Shown: positions 1 through 13,063, numbered from the stretch's first letter. The stretch is 64,000 nt of DNA from Anisus vortex (GCA_949126835.1 OX421497.1:9296920-9360919), one strand, 5' to 3'. The notes: generated from the letters alone by a model not told the origin. A program made the numbers and translations.

Positions 1-945
1 GTAGGCCTACTTCTTGCAGTAGGCCTAATAGCCTCTTTATGGCAAAAGAAATATATCTGAAAATTATTATGTCAATGTTTACTGATTGTGCTTCGTGGGG
101 TGGAATACCTTCGTGGATTTATTTATTTTGTGTTTCAGATTTATGTGCCAGGTGCATTTGCTGTTCCTTGACTGCTTCATCGACAACATTTAGTTGCTAA
201 AATTCTCAATGACATGATCGTCGGCATCACTTTATAGAAGGAGCGTCTGTAATAGGCCTGGCCTATATAAGATAAGATAGCTCAGTGATCACCTTTTTGT
301 TTTGGCAAATGGACTAGCCTATAAATACTATAATTTTAGTTCCGCTTCCTGTACCGCTGCACCATTAGAAGTTAGAAGAATTGTGTTTTAAGCATATTAT
401 ATGACATATGATATAGACCTACGATGCCAGGGTTCAAGACTAACTTATCAAAATAGCGATGTGAATGTAAGGTACTGGTTAGTACTAAAACCATACTAAG
501 TTAGTAATTAGTAAGTGAAAAAAGCTTAGCAAACTAATTTTTTAGTTTTAGGCCTAGACTAGGACTAGGACTAGGGGCCTAGCCTAGCCTTTCTTTGGAT
601 TTTTTTAGGGCATTATCATTAGGCATTAGGCTATTAAATTATTAAATGATTATGACAGATATCATTGGTGACATTTAATTAGTTAATTAGTAAAATAGGG
701 TAATACTTTGGTTTAGCTGCCTCACGAAAAGTAGGGTTCTAAAAAATTCCAACTGAAATTTTTTTCACGTGGAGCTATTGATGAGTGTCTTAGGAAGAGC
801 GGCAGTTAACCCTTCCTTATACTTATAGACTTAGACTGCAGTTTTTTTTGGTAATTTTAACTAGTTCAGGAGTGGTATATTGTAGGCCTACTATATTTAC
901 TTGAACTACAGAACTTGTAGGCCTACATATTTTTCATTTGCTTAT
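1..945. other. intergenic, TAGGCCTA-rich, no gene seen
   Basis: No supported gene. The stretch is AT-rich with clusters of TAGGCCTA and related CTAGG runs (for example 548-590). The only recognisable element is a short LINE/SINE tail relic near 222-289, listed separately. Confidence 0.6.
222..289 (+). repeat. relic of LINE/SINE 3' tail
   Basis: Contains CTTTATAGAAGGAGCGTCTG followed by a GATAAGATA-type ending, the same tail seen on the LINE copies near 26000 and 59900 and, in modified form, on the SINE at 26527-26705. It carries a TAGGCCTGGCCTA insertion. It is probably a 5'-truncated retrotransposon end; no body is recognisable to its left. Confidence 0.55.
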
Positions 946-2380
946 GGCAGGTTTCACAATAAGAATTTCAGGAGTTCCCATTTTTTACGTTTTTTTTTTA
1001 AAAAATAATGTTAAGCTATAGTATAGTATTATATGTCATTTTAAAGCCTAAAAGCCCAGAAATACAAATATGACACTTATAAAGTCAGCTGATATTTCAA
1101 TATTTTATAATTAATAATTTAAAAATCGGGAAATTCCCTCTATCAAAAAGTTCCTGGGGCTACAAAATGAGTTAGACTAAACATCATCAAACTAGCATTA
1201 AAACACACAATATTGTTGAAATTGATACTTTTATGACAAATAAACTCACAAAACGTAAATATATCAGTGTTTGTGTTGTGTTTTATTATTATTTTTACAA
1301 TAAAACGTGATTTCGCACTCGGGCATCATAAAGTCTAGAACTACCGAAGTCGCCGCCATTTTGAAAAAAACGTGGCTTTATTGGACGTAAACAAAGCGTG
1401 TGTGTTAAAAGCGAAAAAAAGGATTTTTAACGTTTAAACCACAATAGTTTGCGTAAATTTAGTTTAAAACTATAAATAATAGTATTTTGTTGCCGTAGAT
1501 AGTACACAAATAGTCCGAAATCGGAAAATAAATGTGTAAATAGTGTTTTAGAAAATACTTTTTCGACATCGATCGAACGTTCCAAAAAGCGAACGTTTTT
1601 CACCGATAGAGTTAAAAAATAAAAAAATAAAAAAATCCTCTTTTTGCGAACTCAAAAAGTGCATCAAATGTAATTTTTAAGCTATCCGATCGGATTTACA
1701 TTCTATAATTCGCACGTGTGCATTTAAATTGACCGTAATCTGGAATCTTGTTTTGACAGGGAACGTTATCATTGCTAGTCCGAAGCCTTTTTTGTACCAA
1801 ACGATTTTCATTTATTTACTAATAAAATGAATTCTTCGGCTAAATATTTAAAACAAATTTTGTTTTTATGAAAAGAATTAAATTTTTGGTTAAAATTAAA
1901 AGAGTTTTACGAAATTACATAGATAAATCTTTTTTTAGATCTAGTTTTAGACTTAGTCTCGGCGGCGGAAAAAATTCACCAATAGGCCGTAAAAATTAGG
2001 GCTTTTTAAAACACGTTTTTTTCAAAAGATAAACATTTTTTGTGTGCTTCTAATGGTGGCCTAGGGAAAATTAACATGTTAATGAATGTTACACATTAAA
2101 AAAACGTTATATTTCGGCTTTATTTATTCCTGGTAAGTGATTTTCAAATGTATACAAAAAATCGGGAAATGGAATCGGTGGATTATGTAACGTTTGAGGG
2201 GGTTTAAATTAATATAAACAACACAAAAATATAATTAAAACATACAATACTGATGCAGCTGATACTTTATGGACATATAAACACATACAAGTAAAAAAAC
2301 AGCATTTTGTATCAACAATTTTTATTTTTTAAATAAACAATAAATCTCCATCATTTGGTGGCCATTTTGTGAAACCTGCC
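946..2380. mobile_element. non-autonomous TIR DNA transposon, TTAT target site
   Basis: The left end GGCAGGTTTCACAA (946-959) is the exact inverse of the right end TTGTGAAACCTGCC (2367-2380). Both ends are flanked by TTAT (942-945 and 2381-2384), giving an apparent 4-bp target-site duplication. The 1435-bp interior has no long open frame, so the copy is non-autonomous. It holds two related segments: 1150-1300 resembles 2170-2330, each reading roughly ATTAAAACAYACAATA then GATACTTTATG. A further internal block (1424-2060) recurs at 47091-47610. A 4-bp TTAN duplication is compatible with TTAA-targeting superfamilies, but I cannot assign one. Confidence 0.65.
1424..2060. repeat. dispersed repeat, second copy at 47091-47610
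   Basis: Begins AACGTTTAAACCACAATAG and stays collinear with 47091-47610 through several shared blocks (TTTAGTTTAAAACTATAA, TAGTACACAAA, GGGCTTTTTAAAAC, then TCAAAAGATAA). The copies are clearly diverged and the 47-kb copy is shorter. This copy lies inside the TIR element at 946-2380; no matching TIRs were seen around the other copy. Confidence 0.6.
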
Positions 2381-2639
2381 TTATACATGTATTATATAGG
2401 CCTATCATTTTATTCAGAATTGAATAGTCTTTAATATTTAATGACATATAAACTATAAAGTAATATAGGCTATAGGCCTTGAGTTGAATTTTTTTTAATT
2501 AAAATATTACGACATAATTTAAAAAAAAAAAAAACAACACAAAAATGATAAATGAGAATAAAGAAAAAAATAATTGATAACGAGTGTGCATAAAATAAAG
2601 CAATTTTATTAAACTATTTACATTTCTACATAACAACAA

Positions 2640-2915
2640 TTACGTAATATAATGTTCGTATATACGCTTAAGCTGTTGTTATTTTTTAAAAGTTAAAACA
2701 AATAAATTTGATCTTGAATTATTTTGTGTGCTTATATAAAGAAGATAAAAAACATTTGAATGCAATTTGCTTAATGCTTCAAGAGTTAGGCGACTTTCTT
2801 ATGGGATTAAAAAAGTTTTATTATGATGAGACAAGTTGAGCCAATAGATGAAAGTAAAACAAATGCAACGTTTTTCAAACAAATGAACGGTTTAAGTATA
2901 GCTGACGACCTTTCT
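2640..2915 (-). mobile_element. 3' fragment of a hAT element (same family as 8960-10480)
   Basis: The reverse complement matches about 9890-10285: both contain TTTGAAAAACGTTGCA, TTTTACTTTCATCTATTGGC, GTCGCCTAACTCTTGAA and CAACAGCTTAAGCGTATAT in order. This copy lacks a segment of roughly 100 bp present in the other. It is the decayed C-terminal (dimerization) part plus 3' non-coding end of a GTF2IRD2-like hAT transposase gene. The adjoining minus-strand open frame (2914-3210) shows no recognisable protein family. Confidence 0.6.
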
Positions 2916-5900
2916 AAGCAGCTTTCTTCAGATTTGTTCGCAATTCTGCAAATTTTGATGTCCATAAGCATAAATCGGGATATTTGAAATTCAATTTGCT
3001 GCTCTTTTCAGTGGCACGCGGAGGACCACCCATTAATATATATATTTTAATGGCTTCTGCGTGCCATATCTTTTTTTTCATCAACTCTGGCTGGCCAGAC
3101 TCTGAATAGGCTATAATTAGGTACTCAAAAATGGCTTCCGTTTTTTTTTGCATTTTAAAAGTTTTCGACACCTCTTGTACTAAATTGTCTAGGCAAAATG
3201 TGCCATTCATGATAGAAAGATAATTTTTTCACTCGATTGTACAAGAATAAATGGCCTTTATCACCATATGTATTTAAAATTGATTGTTAATATGTTAAAC
3301 ATGTTAAACTCCAAACCCCTATTAAGTTTAAGGATAACAATAATTTTTTTCTTGTCATAAAATAAACTAAAATTACTTTTATTTTAATGTAGATATGCTA
3401 AAGATTTTATATTGATACTTTTTATGTCTAGGAAATAATATTATAATATGTAATTTGACATGCCAACGGTATCTTCAATCTGTTAATCTGTTGTCAATGT
3501 AAACAATAGTAAATTTGACCTTTGGTGGACTAGCGAAGCTTATGGAAAATATTATGAATTAAACAAATTAAGTATAAAATTAAGTAGTTTTGCACACTTA
3601 TAATAACATTTAAATTGAACCAGACAGTATTTTATTTAGTTTTTGAGGAAGCGAAGCTATTTTCAGCACATAAATGTACAAATATATTGTCTAGTCTACA
3701 CTCATAAGGCCTACAAAATAGCTATGAGGACTACTCCGACAAGTCTAATGTGGGTAATAAAAGACATATTTTAGTCTTTAGAATAATACAATACTATTAT
3801 TATATCTGCACTTGAAGAATAGTTCTACCGTGGCATATGTTTAATAATTCATCAGTAGGGCTAAGTCATTTTTTAAACATTTATTGAGTAATGATTTGTC
3901 ATGCGTCAGTCTAAAAATAACAATTCTAAAAGATTATCAGATCTAGCCTGAACTTAAAAGTTTATTGTATACCCCTGATTTGTTATACATTTATTGACGG
4001 TTATTATATATATATTTATTATGTTTGTGAATTTCTATGTATTGCCTAGGGAAAAGTCTAATAACAATCAGTCATAATCAAATAGCCTACATAGGGGGTC
4101 GTATATTAATTATGTTTACAAAATTTACAGTTTTTGAAATGTGGGAGGGAAGGGGGTCAATAAAGTGACTTTATATAGGCTAATACATTTTATTTATAAA
4201 TGTTCATGCGTTTATACTCATTCATTCATCAACAGCCTGCCATTAAAATAATAGATTTTACTGCATTGCCACCTTCGTGGCCTGTATGCATATTCCATCT
4301 GTATTCTGATCTGGACCAAATAAAAACAAAATAGTAGGGTTGGGGAGGGGAACATAGGGTAGAATTGTACCACTTTATATGTGTGTGGGGCGGCGTGGGC
4401 AAAAAGTGCACGGCAAGAGGTGGAAAAGACGGTTTGTTCTGATATTAAAACAAATACATTTTTGCTAACTACTAATAGATGAAAGTTAAAATTAGGTCGA
4501 TATAAGAGATATGTTTCATAATTGTTAATGTATAATTAAAATAAAAGTGTATGAGCTAAAAATGTATTATTACTAATAGCGTAGTGGGGGTGGCAAATAT
4601 AGTGAAAAGTAGGAAAGATAGGTGGACAGCAAACAACTAGTATAAAGTGCGGTGGTGGGGGAAGTGCAATAATGAACAAACGGGGCTAATTCTCAAATAA
4701 TGTACAATATCCCCCTAAACTACTGAACAATTAGTCTGTTATTGAAAGATCAATAGTGAAACTAAAAATGTGATTCTTTAAATATTTATCTATACAAAAA
4801 ACTACAGCTTAGAATATAATGCTTGTGATAGGCGTTCTTGGTTAGTAAGGACTATTAGATATAGGTCTTTATACTTTATACCAATGAAAAAAAAATAGAG
4901 AAATCAAATCATATGTACAAGTAATATATTGAACAGTTTTTAGTTTATATTGTAATAATATATTTTGTTTTTAGTTATGGGATAAAACTGATTATTATTA
5001 TTATTGTTACTACTATTACTATCAATAGGATAAATGGTCTTAACCTAAACAATAGTCAATGGTTGTTATCTTAAACCTTTAAATAACAATTGAAAACTTT
5101 CTCTTTAAAATAAAACATGTATAACTGTTACCTTAAAATGTGTATTATTAAATAATGTACTAACTTGCCTTATTTAATGTTTAATGCTCGAGTCTTACAC
5201 TAAATAAAAACTGCTTTTGTTTTATTTTCAAGTACATGATTGTCAATTTTTTTCCGCATAACTACTTATACAGTACATTTTAGAACACTTTTTACTATAA
5301 AAGTCGTGTACTTTAAATGAACTTCAAATTGACGTAATATTTGTAGATTTACAAAGATTTGTTCAATTTTCGCAAATATTTATAAATGGCTAAAAAACGA
5401 AAATTTGTGCTAGAACACTTTGTTTCAATAAAAATAATTTTTTTTTGATATTTTGAAACAGTGCCAATTTAGTAGGTCTCTATTGAGCATTGAATTACCT
5501 TCAATTTGATATATAACATAAGCTTCTACTAAAATTAGGTAATTTTTAGTGATTTTTTAAAAATAGGTCAGATTTACGTTTTTTGTCTCCCTTGAAAAAA
5601 ACTGTAAAAAGTATGGAAAATGATTTTTACATCGATATTTTTATATTTTTCAAATGCACCACATTCACGAAAAAAAATTGGGTCTCTTCTCTAAAAACTT
5701 TTGTGCTTGTAAACAAAGTTACTTGTAAACAATATACTTTTTGAGATAATGACTTCTAAAAATAGGACTTTGTGAGGTGGCTAAAGGTAACCCACTTGTA
5801 AAATTTCATAACTTTCTTAAAAATTAACATACAGTCATAAAATTGGTATCAAAGTTCTTAGAATCATTTTGTCTTTCTATTAAACATAAACAAATCTCAA

Positions 5901-6324
5901 TAGCTTGAAAAATAAAAATCAGTTTTGAGTACCTAATATAATTTAGTTCAAAAGAAATACAATTTCTTTTAAATAAATCAAAGCCCAGTCATTTCCTTCT
6001 GTTTGCCTGTTCTACAGCGTTCAGTTTCAGCGGATAAAAATTAGTCTTCGCGTCTCCTGTGCTTACATCAAAGAATGCTACATGAAAAGATTGTGCCGAC
6101 TACTCTACATTTTTTTGGTTTTGTTTGTATTATATCGCAAGCCCCAAAAATATTGAATAAAAATATTTAGTATCATCTGCAAACCATTAACTGAATTGTT
6201 TTGGGTGATTCCAATAATGTTATTTTAAAGTATTTCCTTTAACTTAACATAAAAATATAGTGCGCCAAAGCAATGAACCAAAAAAAGAAACTTGATCGAT
6301 TTCAGATTTCGGATTTGATACTTA
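2916..6324. other. intergenic, no gene recognised
   Basis: About 3.4 kb of AT-rich DNA without a supportable gene. Purine-rich, G-run segments at about 4140-4400 and 4585-4680 resemble the G-rich interior of the element at 43357-44400 (both include AGTGCACGG). This could be shared ancestry or simple low complexity. The short open frames here have no recognisable domains. Confidence 0.5.
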
Positions 6325-8551
6325 CAGACCTGCCAACCCTTCCGATTTTCTCGGGATTATACGGATTTTTCACCCCTCATCCCGAAATTCCGACAAAGCC
6401 CTTAAAATTCCGATTTTCGGCAATTTTTTATTATTATTTTCTGTCATGTCTGTCGATTGTAAAAATCCGAAATAAAACGAAAATGAGCGAGCCCGGAAGT
6501 GTTAAGTTTTGTTTTTGCTACTTCCGTGTTTTTTCAATATACCGTAGGCCTAGGCTAATATTTTGATACCCAAACCTGGTTGTTACGAAACGTTTTTGTG
6601 TTAAAACATGGCCGCCAAAGACCGATTACAACTTATTTTCATGAAAAAAATGTAGCGATTTAAAAAAACAACGAATCTCTAGGCCTACCAATGCAATACC
6701 ATATAAGTCTATTAAAGTATTATAAGTTATAAGCCATAATGGCCATACTAATTACATGTACTAATCATGATTACCGAATTACCGGTTATCGCATTTTTAA
6801 AAATACAATTTTGAGCGACATCAAGTAATAATATTTTCTTGGAAAGCGACACATTTTTTTAGCTCTAGGCCTACTATAATAGACACTTCAATATCGGCAG
6901 TTTCGCGCATGTCAAATAGGCCGATTTCTAGCCATGTAATTTTTGTAACATAATTAATAAATTTAATGGCGTCTATTAAAATATTGTCAAACACAATTGA
7001 CCATAAAAAAGGGTATTTAAGACAAACCACCAACATCTGCATATCAATTGAATAAAAAAAATAACACATTTTTTAAAATGTGTCATTAATTGTATGTTTT
7101 ATTAATGTTTAGATCGTTTTTTTTCATAAAAAATTAGGATTCCATAGAAAGGTAATTTTGAAGTGCTAAACAAAAATAGGTACCCACGCGATTTTAAATA
7201 CTTAAAGCTTTTGTTATAAAATATATTATATATATTTTATAAATTTACTAATTTCATTACAACTAGAGCAGGCTAGATTTAGTTATGAATTTTTTAGTAC
7301 AGTCACTGTCTAGGCTCATTAGGTCATTTTCGTCAACTGGCTACTTCTGCCCCAAATTTGTTTATTTATAGAAAACATTAAAAAATGTAATCGAAACTTT
7401 GTTAAAGCAAACGTCCTCGACTATTTTTTAAATTTTAAAATAAATAAATGATTCCTTGTTATAAATTATGTATCGCTGTAAAGGGCTTGAAAAGAGAATT
7501 CCAATAAAATATCATTTATTAAAATCGGATCAGAAATTTAAAAGTTTTAAATTTTTAAGTGTTGAAATTTTAGTAACAAAGGCAATGCAATGCCAAAGAA
7601 GGAAAACTGCATTTACATAAACTTGCATAGATAAGTGCTTTATTAAAACTTAATTAATCTACTTCCGGTGCAAAGGTTAAAAAAACCTTACATCCTAATT
7701 TGATCTAAAAAAAATGGCAGGTTTTCTCTTTATTAAAAAACACCCCATTTTCAAGCGCTAAAAATTTATATCTCCCCTCCCGGTTGACCTAGAAATACAA
7801 ATGAGGTGTCATTTAAAAGATCTCATCTAGCTCTATCTAACAGTGTAGGTTTTAGGACTGAATTATTAATATGAAATTTTTATTGAAGTACCTAACTATA
7901 ATCTCTGTACTATAAATTTAAACGCATATTACTCTTTTACTGACCATTGAAAAACAAAATAGGAATAGGCCTACTAAGGCTAAGGGAAAATACATATTTT
8001 TGACCAAAATAACTACGGAAAATATTTTAGTAAAAAATACATAGGCCTAGCCTATGTCTATAGTCTATAGCATTATAAGCATAGCCTATCTATCATGTTG
8101 ATCGCTATACAATTTTCTTGTACTAGCTTAGGTATAGGAGTATAAAATAGGCCATAAACGGTATAAATATGTAGCCTATATGTTTAGCCCTGCTACTAGC
8201 ATTTTTAGTAGGCCTACTAGTACTAGTTACTATTTAGGGCCTTCTACTAGACTATAGACTAACTATAGCCTATAGTATAGGCCTAGAGCCTTTGGCTTTA
8301 TACAAGTATTTGCTTTATAATTAAGCCTATTGATTTACTTTAAAGTTAATTACACAGATATTAATTAAAACTTTAAACTAATTACATTAATAACACTAAT
8401 AACCAACAATAATAGTTATATTCCTTCTAATTGAGTATAGGCGTATAGGTCTACATAACTTGTGCGCGCGTGCACTCTCCTTCTCTCCCCCCCCCCCCCC
8501 CCCCCCCCCCCCCCGATACAGATTTTTTATCTTGGGAGGTTGGCAGGTCTG
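6325..8551. mobile_element. putative TIR DNA transposon, TTA target site
   Basis: The left terminus CAGACCTGCCAACC (from 6325) is the exact inverse of GGTTGGCAGGTCTG (ending 8551), with TTA on both outer sides (6322-6324, 8552-8554). A 3-bp duplication fits PIF/Harbinger- or CMC-like elements, but terminus and family are not diagnostic. No transposase frame is visible in the 2.2 kb. The interior holds TAGGCCTA-rich AT sequence and a 28-base C run. The alternative is two independent fragments whose ends happen to face each other. Confidence 0.5.
8487..8514. repeat. poly(C) tract, 28 bases
   Basis: An uninterrupted run of 28 C next to a CT-rich segment, close to the right end of the TIR element at 6325-8551. 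Its exact length in the assembly should be treated with caution. Confidence 0.9.
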
Positions 8552-8586
8552 TTATTTAAGTTTTATCTAATATCTTAACGAGAGTA

Positions 8587-8866
8587 AAAAAAGTAAAGTA
8601 TCCCGTCGGACCAAATTGATCCGTAGGGTCGGTGAAGCAGCGTTCACCAGTTTCCGTAGCCACGGCATACTAGGTGATTGTGTGGCCAGCACTATGCACA
8701 GCCCCCTTTACTTTGCCCTAACTAAGGTCAGGTACCCATCAGAGCTGGGTAGACTCAGGGACACCCTCAAATCCTGGGAAAAAATTCTAGTCTTCACCAG
8801 GATTCGAACCCAGGACCCTTGGATCGCCAGACGAACGCGCTGTCGCTCGACTACTGTGCCCCATAA
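8587..8866 (-). mobile_element. tRNA-derived SINE (family A), full length with 12-bp TSD
   Basis: On the minus strand it starts GGGGCACAGTAGTCGAGCG with an A-box-like TAGTCGAGCGA, then a B box GGTTCGAATCC, so the head is tRNA-derived with an internal pol III promoter. A family-specific body follows (CCCAGCTCTGATGGGTACC, then GCTGGCCACACAATCACC) and a short ACTTTACTTTTTTT tail. It is flanked by a perfect 12-bp duplication TTAACGAGAGTA (8575-8586 and 8867-8878), proving retrotransposition. Other copies lie at 42774-42941, 45110-45378, 48689-48956 and 63506-63673. The apparent open frame through it is fortuitous. Confidence 0.9.
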
Positions 8867-8959
8867 TTAACGAGAGTATATCCTTTTGATTATTATAATT
8901 TCATCATATCTGAAGGCTTTTATATAGAAACATTTTACAATTAATCAAAATTTGATATT

Positions 8960-10480
8960 ATGCGGATAAAGCTGGATCAACGTCCATTTCAAGAAATTTG
9001 GACAAAAGAATATGTATTCAACCAACAAAAGGATCGTGCTGTATGTGCTTTCTGTTGTGAAAGTGCTGTATGTCGTACATCCAGTGTGCAAAGACATTTT
9101 GGAACCAAACAAATCAAAATTTAAAACTGCCCCAAAAAAAATGAAAACCACATTGGGCGTCTACTGTTAAGTTTCCATTGCATTATACACCATGAAAGTT
9201 TGTGTGCAAAGATCTCTACATTAGACTTGCGCTCCGTAATGGAAACTGTTGTTAAAATAGTCAACTTTATAGTTTCCCACTCTTTGTTGATTCACCAACA
9301 ATTCAAATGTTTACTAGATCTACAAGAAATTGAAAGTGAATATGGAGATCTTCTGTTGTACAGCAGTGTTCGCTGGCTTAGTCGAGGTAAGGTGTTGAAT
9401 ATATTCGTTTCGTGTCTGGATGCTGTTGAGATGTTTCTTGATGAAACAACATTTTTCAGAATTGAATGATGAAGAATGCCTGATGAAACTGATGTTTTTT
9501 GACAGACATAACGACTCATTTAAATGAGTTGAACTTGTGTTTACAAGGACAGGATCAAACAATTCTTGAACTGTTTGGTTATTTGAAAGAATTTGGCTTG
9601 AAACTGGACACATTTATCCTTGATATTAACTTTAAGACATTGAAGTGCTTCCCCGATGTTAAAGCTCATTCAGCTCTATAATAGATATACATATTACATA
9701 AAATGATCTTATCTTAAGATGAACTTAAGAAGTACATTGATGCACTCAAAGTGGAGTTTTCTGGCTGAAGTCTATTTTGAAAAGCAGCAAATGGAATTTA
9801 AAACATCCGCTTTATGGACATTAAAATTTGCCTAATTGCAAAAAAATCTGGAAGAAAACCGCGTAGAGAGGTCGTCAGCTAGACTTAAACCGTTCATTTG
9901 TTTGAAAAACGTTGCAATTGTTTTACTTTCATCTATTGGCTTAACTTACACTTGTAAACAGATTTTCCCATAACAGGTTTTCTCATACTTAAAACATTTT
10001 TAAGCCCACAAGGAAGTCGCCTAACTCTTGAACACACACCTGTGTGAAGCTTAATTGAACTAAATGTGTACCAGATAATGAACAATTATCGAAAAGAGTG
10101 CATGGACAAGGCTCACATTAATTGATACAGACTAATTGCATTCAAATGTTTTTATCTTCTTTAAATATGCAGGCAAAATAATTCAATATCAAATTTATTT
10201 GTTTTAATTTTAAATATAAACAACAGCTTAAGCGTATATGTATGAGCATTGTATTACCGGTACGTAATTGTTGTAATTATCGCAATATGTGACTAATCTG
10301 TGTTGACTTTCGTATGGTGTCTGAGTAAAGCGCTTTTTCTTTTTTATCATGCTACATACATTTAATAATTATAGTTTAAAAATAATAAATATGACAGAGG
10401 TTGACTATTTGGCTATTGGCACGCCGAATGAGTTAGAAATTCTACTTTGGCATGCCGCTATCAAAAGGTTACGACCCCTG
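8960..10480 (+). pseudogene. decayed hAT transposase gene (GTF2IRD2/ZBED-like) with right TIR
   Basis: Three in-order blocks read as a broken transposase. From ATG 8960 comes a BED-type zinc finger (FQEIWTKEYVFN, then AVCAFCCE, then SVQRHFGT). At about 9171-9465 the catalytic-region text appears (FHCIIHHESLCAKIS, VVKIVNFIVSHSLL, EYGDLLLYSSVRWLSRGKVL). At 9499-9680 comes TDITTHLNELNLCLQGQDQ. The dimerization region (9890-10080) is full of stops and shifts but keeps RLTLEHT. Internal deletions join these blocks, so the gene is dead. The right terminus GGTTACGACCCCTG ends at 10480, followed by CTCTAGTG where LINE sequence resumes. No left terminus was found. The element inserted into the LINE at 10489-13247. 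Confidence 0.75.
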
Positions 10481-11147
10481 CTCTAGTGTTTCTAGGTTTA
10501 GTGATTTGACTAATGGTGTTACTCTTGTTGGGAATATTCACTAGTTATGAACCTTGCAGGTCTGTTTTGAATTTGTTCTAATTTTTTAATGTTTTCTCTA
10601 GTGGCTGGGTCCCATACAGATGCTGCATATTCTAGTATAGGCCTAACTAATGTGAGATAGCATTTTAGTTTTATATTCCTATTACATTTGTAAAAGTTCC
10701 TTTTTATGAATCCTAATGTTTTGTTTGATTTTTTAATTACTTCATCAATATGAAAGTTCCAGGATAACTTATCATTTATTATTACTCCTAAATACTTAGC
10801 ATTGTTAGTTTGAGTTAGTTTTTTACCATGAATGAAGTAGTTTGCTATTAATTTAATTTTTTCTTGTATACCATTATTAGTTGGCATTTTTCTGGGTGAA
10901 AAGACATACTCCAGTTTTATTCCCATTTTTGAAGTTCATCTAATCTAGGTCTTTTTGTAGAAGTTCACTATCTTTTCCTGTCTTTAATATTCTATAAATT
11001 ATGCAATCATCTGCAAATAATCTTACTTTTGTTCTTGTGTTGGTGGAATTTGGTAGATCATTAATATAAATTAGAAATAGTAGAGGTCCTAGAACAGTTC
11101 CTTGTGGAACTCTTGAGTTTACAGTTATTGGTGATATGACTTAGAGC

Positions 11148-13063
11148 CAGTAGCGTAGCCAGGGGGGGAGCCGCTCCCCCTACGACCATTTTCGAAAAAA
11201 AAGGGGCTTTTTTGGGAAAAAAATAATTTATTAATAATTTTAACAAGCCACAAAAGCACAATTTATGCTGTTTCTAATTTTTTTCTTTAAATTGCATTTC
11301 AACAATTTTAAGTTATATATATCGTTTGAAAGGGCATTGAATAGGCTTTATTTTAATACCAAAGTTATTATTATACGTCAATATTTCATTTTTCTATGAC
11401 ACTTACTATCACTTAGAACTAGTCAGACAAAAAAACAAGAGTTTCGAGAAAAGGCGTTTTAAAATTAATGCATTTGAAAATGTCTAAACTCTATAGCAAC
11501 CAGAGTCATAATATCTATATTTACATACCAATCGAAAGGGCATTAAATTATCTTTATAGTATACGATATTATTTTATAATAAAATTGAACAAAAAATAAT
11601 AAAAAATCACATCTGTCAAAGAATTTAGCAGTGAAGCTATGCCGCTCTCCATTGTGTGAAATTTTCATAATCTCGAAAACGGAAAGCCTAAACGTTACCG
11701 CCTTGTATCCCGATAGCCAATCAGCTAATTTGTATTGGAAAAATATGGTATCGTAACCAATGATCAATTTATAAACGAATTTTCATTGGATAGAAAGAAA
11801 GGAATTGTTTATCCCAAACTTCAGGCTTAAATATTTTCTGATTGGTTTCTATAAATAAATAGTGATCACATAGAAATTCCCAAGAGTCTGCCCTTTTCAA
11901 GGATGTATAATGTTATGGGGTTCTGTCAAGGGTTTGATACAAAACCATAGTTACATAAAGCCGAATTTTAGTGAACTTATACTTATACTAAATTTTAAAT
12001 CACACATTGATCAAAATAATTAATTAAAATATTTTTAAGTAGAAAAAATTTAAAACACATATAAATTATGATTTAGAAATGGATAAACTAGTAGTTACAA
12101 AGATATAAAAAAATTCACCGGAAAGACCCCCACAACACAAAAACTAGTGTAGCACAAAATGCTATTCGCGACTTATGTCTCATTTTGTCAGAACGGGTCA
12201 CAAATTAGGAAAAGAGTTAAATGTTTTGAAATTGATTTCACGGAAAGGTATGCCCAGTTTCAACGTAAATCCATTCCATTCTCCCAACACTTCAAGCACT
12301 TTTGGACCCAGTCTTATAAATGGAAGTTTAACTCGCTGAAACGTGTCGCCAAGTCATACAGAAACATCGTCTTCAACAGTCAGTTCTCCTCATTCAATAA
12401 CGGATTTTTTTCCCATTAAGATACATCTTAATTACTTCCAGACAAGAAAAGAATCTATCCAAGACTTTACCTAAACTCCATATGACTTTCTACTGGAAGA
12501 GACTTGAGAAACTATAAATTGACTATCTTAACAATAGATTCAATCACAGATTGCAAGACCAATGACGGGAGCTTTGCATACAAACATTCCTGAACTAAAA
12601 CAGCCGACGTCCAGTGTGATTCCCATGTAGTTCACCATGCTGACGTACGTTGTTTTCACTTGCATTAAAAAATATTCTTGTAGATCTTTCGCGTGCCACT
12701 GAAAATCGTTCTGCGTGCCGAGTTTGGCACGCGTGCCTTAGGTTGCCGACCCCTGCTACAGAGCATTCGCGTTGATTCTATAATACTTTTCGATACTAGA
12801 TGTTCATAGCGAAAATGAGCTGTAGATGCAATCAATTTTGCAGAAATTCTCATCGCTATTAGCTGCTAGAAAAAGAATTGTGAATGGTTAAATAAAAACT
12901 GCACTATTATACAGTGTGTGTATCTTGAGGCACAGGGTTTTCTTATAACACTTAATACGTACGAATTCTTAGTTATTCTATTGATCTGGAAAAATTGGTA
13001 AAAGTGGGGCCTTTTCCCTAAAATTTGGCTCCCCCCTAGCGTCAAAACCTGGCTACGCCACTG
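11148..13063. mobile_element. hAT-type element inserted into the LINE, 8-bp TSD
   Basis: The termini CAGTAGCGTAGCCAGGGGGG (11148) and CTGGCTACGCCACTG (ending 13063) are imperfect inverted repeats, flanked by a perfect 8-bp duplication CTTAGAGC (11140-11147, 13064-13071), the hAT target size. Removing it rejoins the LINE reverse transcriptase. No intact transposase is present; 12515-12565 reads IDYLNNRFNHRLQDQ then a stop, a possible transposase relic. A terminus of another hAT family ends at 12755 inside it. Confidence 0.8.
12655..12755 (+). mobile_element. solo right end of a second hAT, nested
   Basis: Ends AGGTTGCCGACCCCTG at 12755, the same terminus type as the hAT at 27747-29590 and close to that at 10480. 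It is preceded by GTGCC/GGCACG-rich subterminal sequence resembling 10420-10465. No matching left end was found within the host element. Confidence 0.55.

Noticed and set aside
8616..8870. An 84-residue frame at 8616-8870 as a gene
   Set aside because: It lies entirely inside a SINE with tRNA-like promoter boxes and target duplications.
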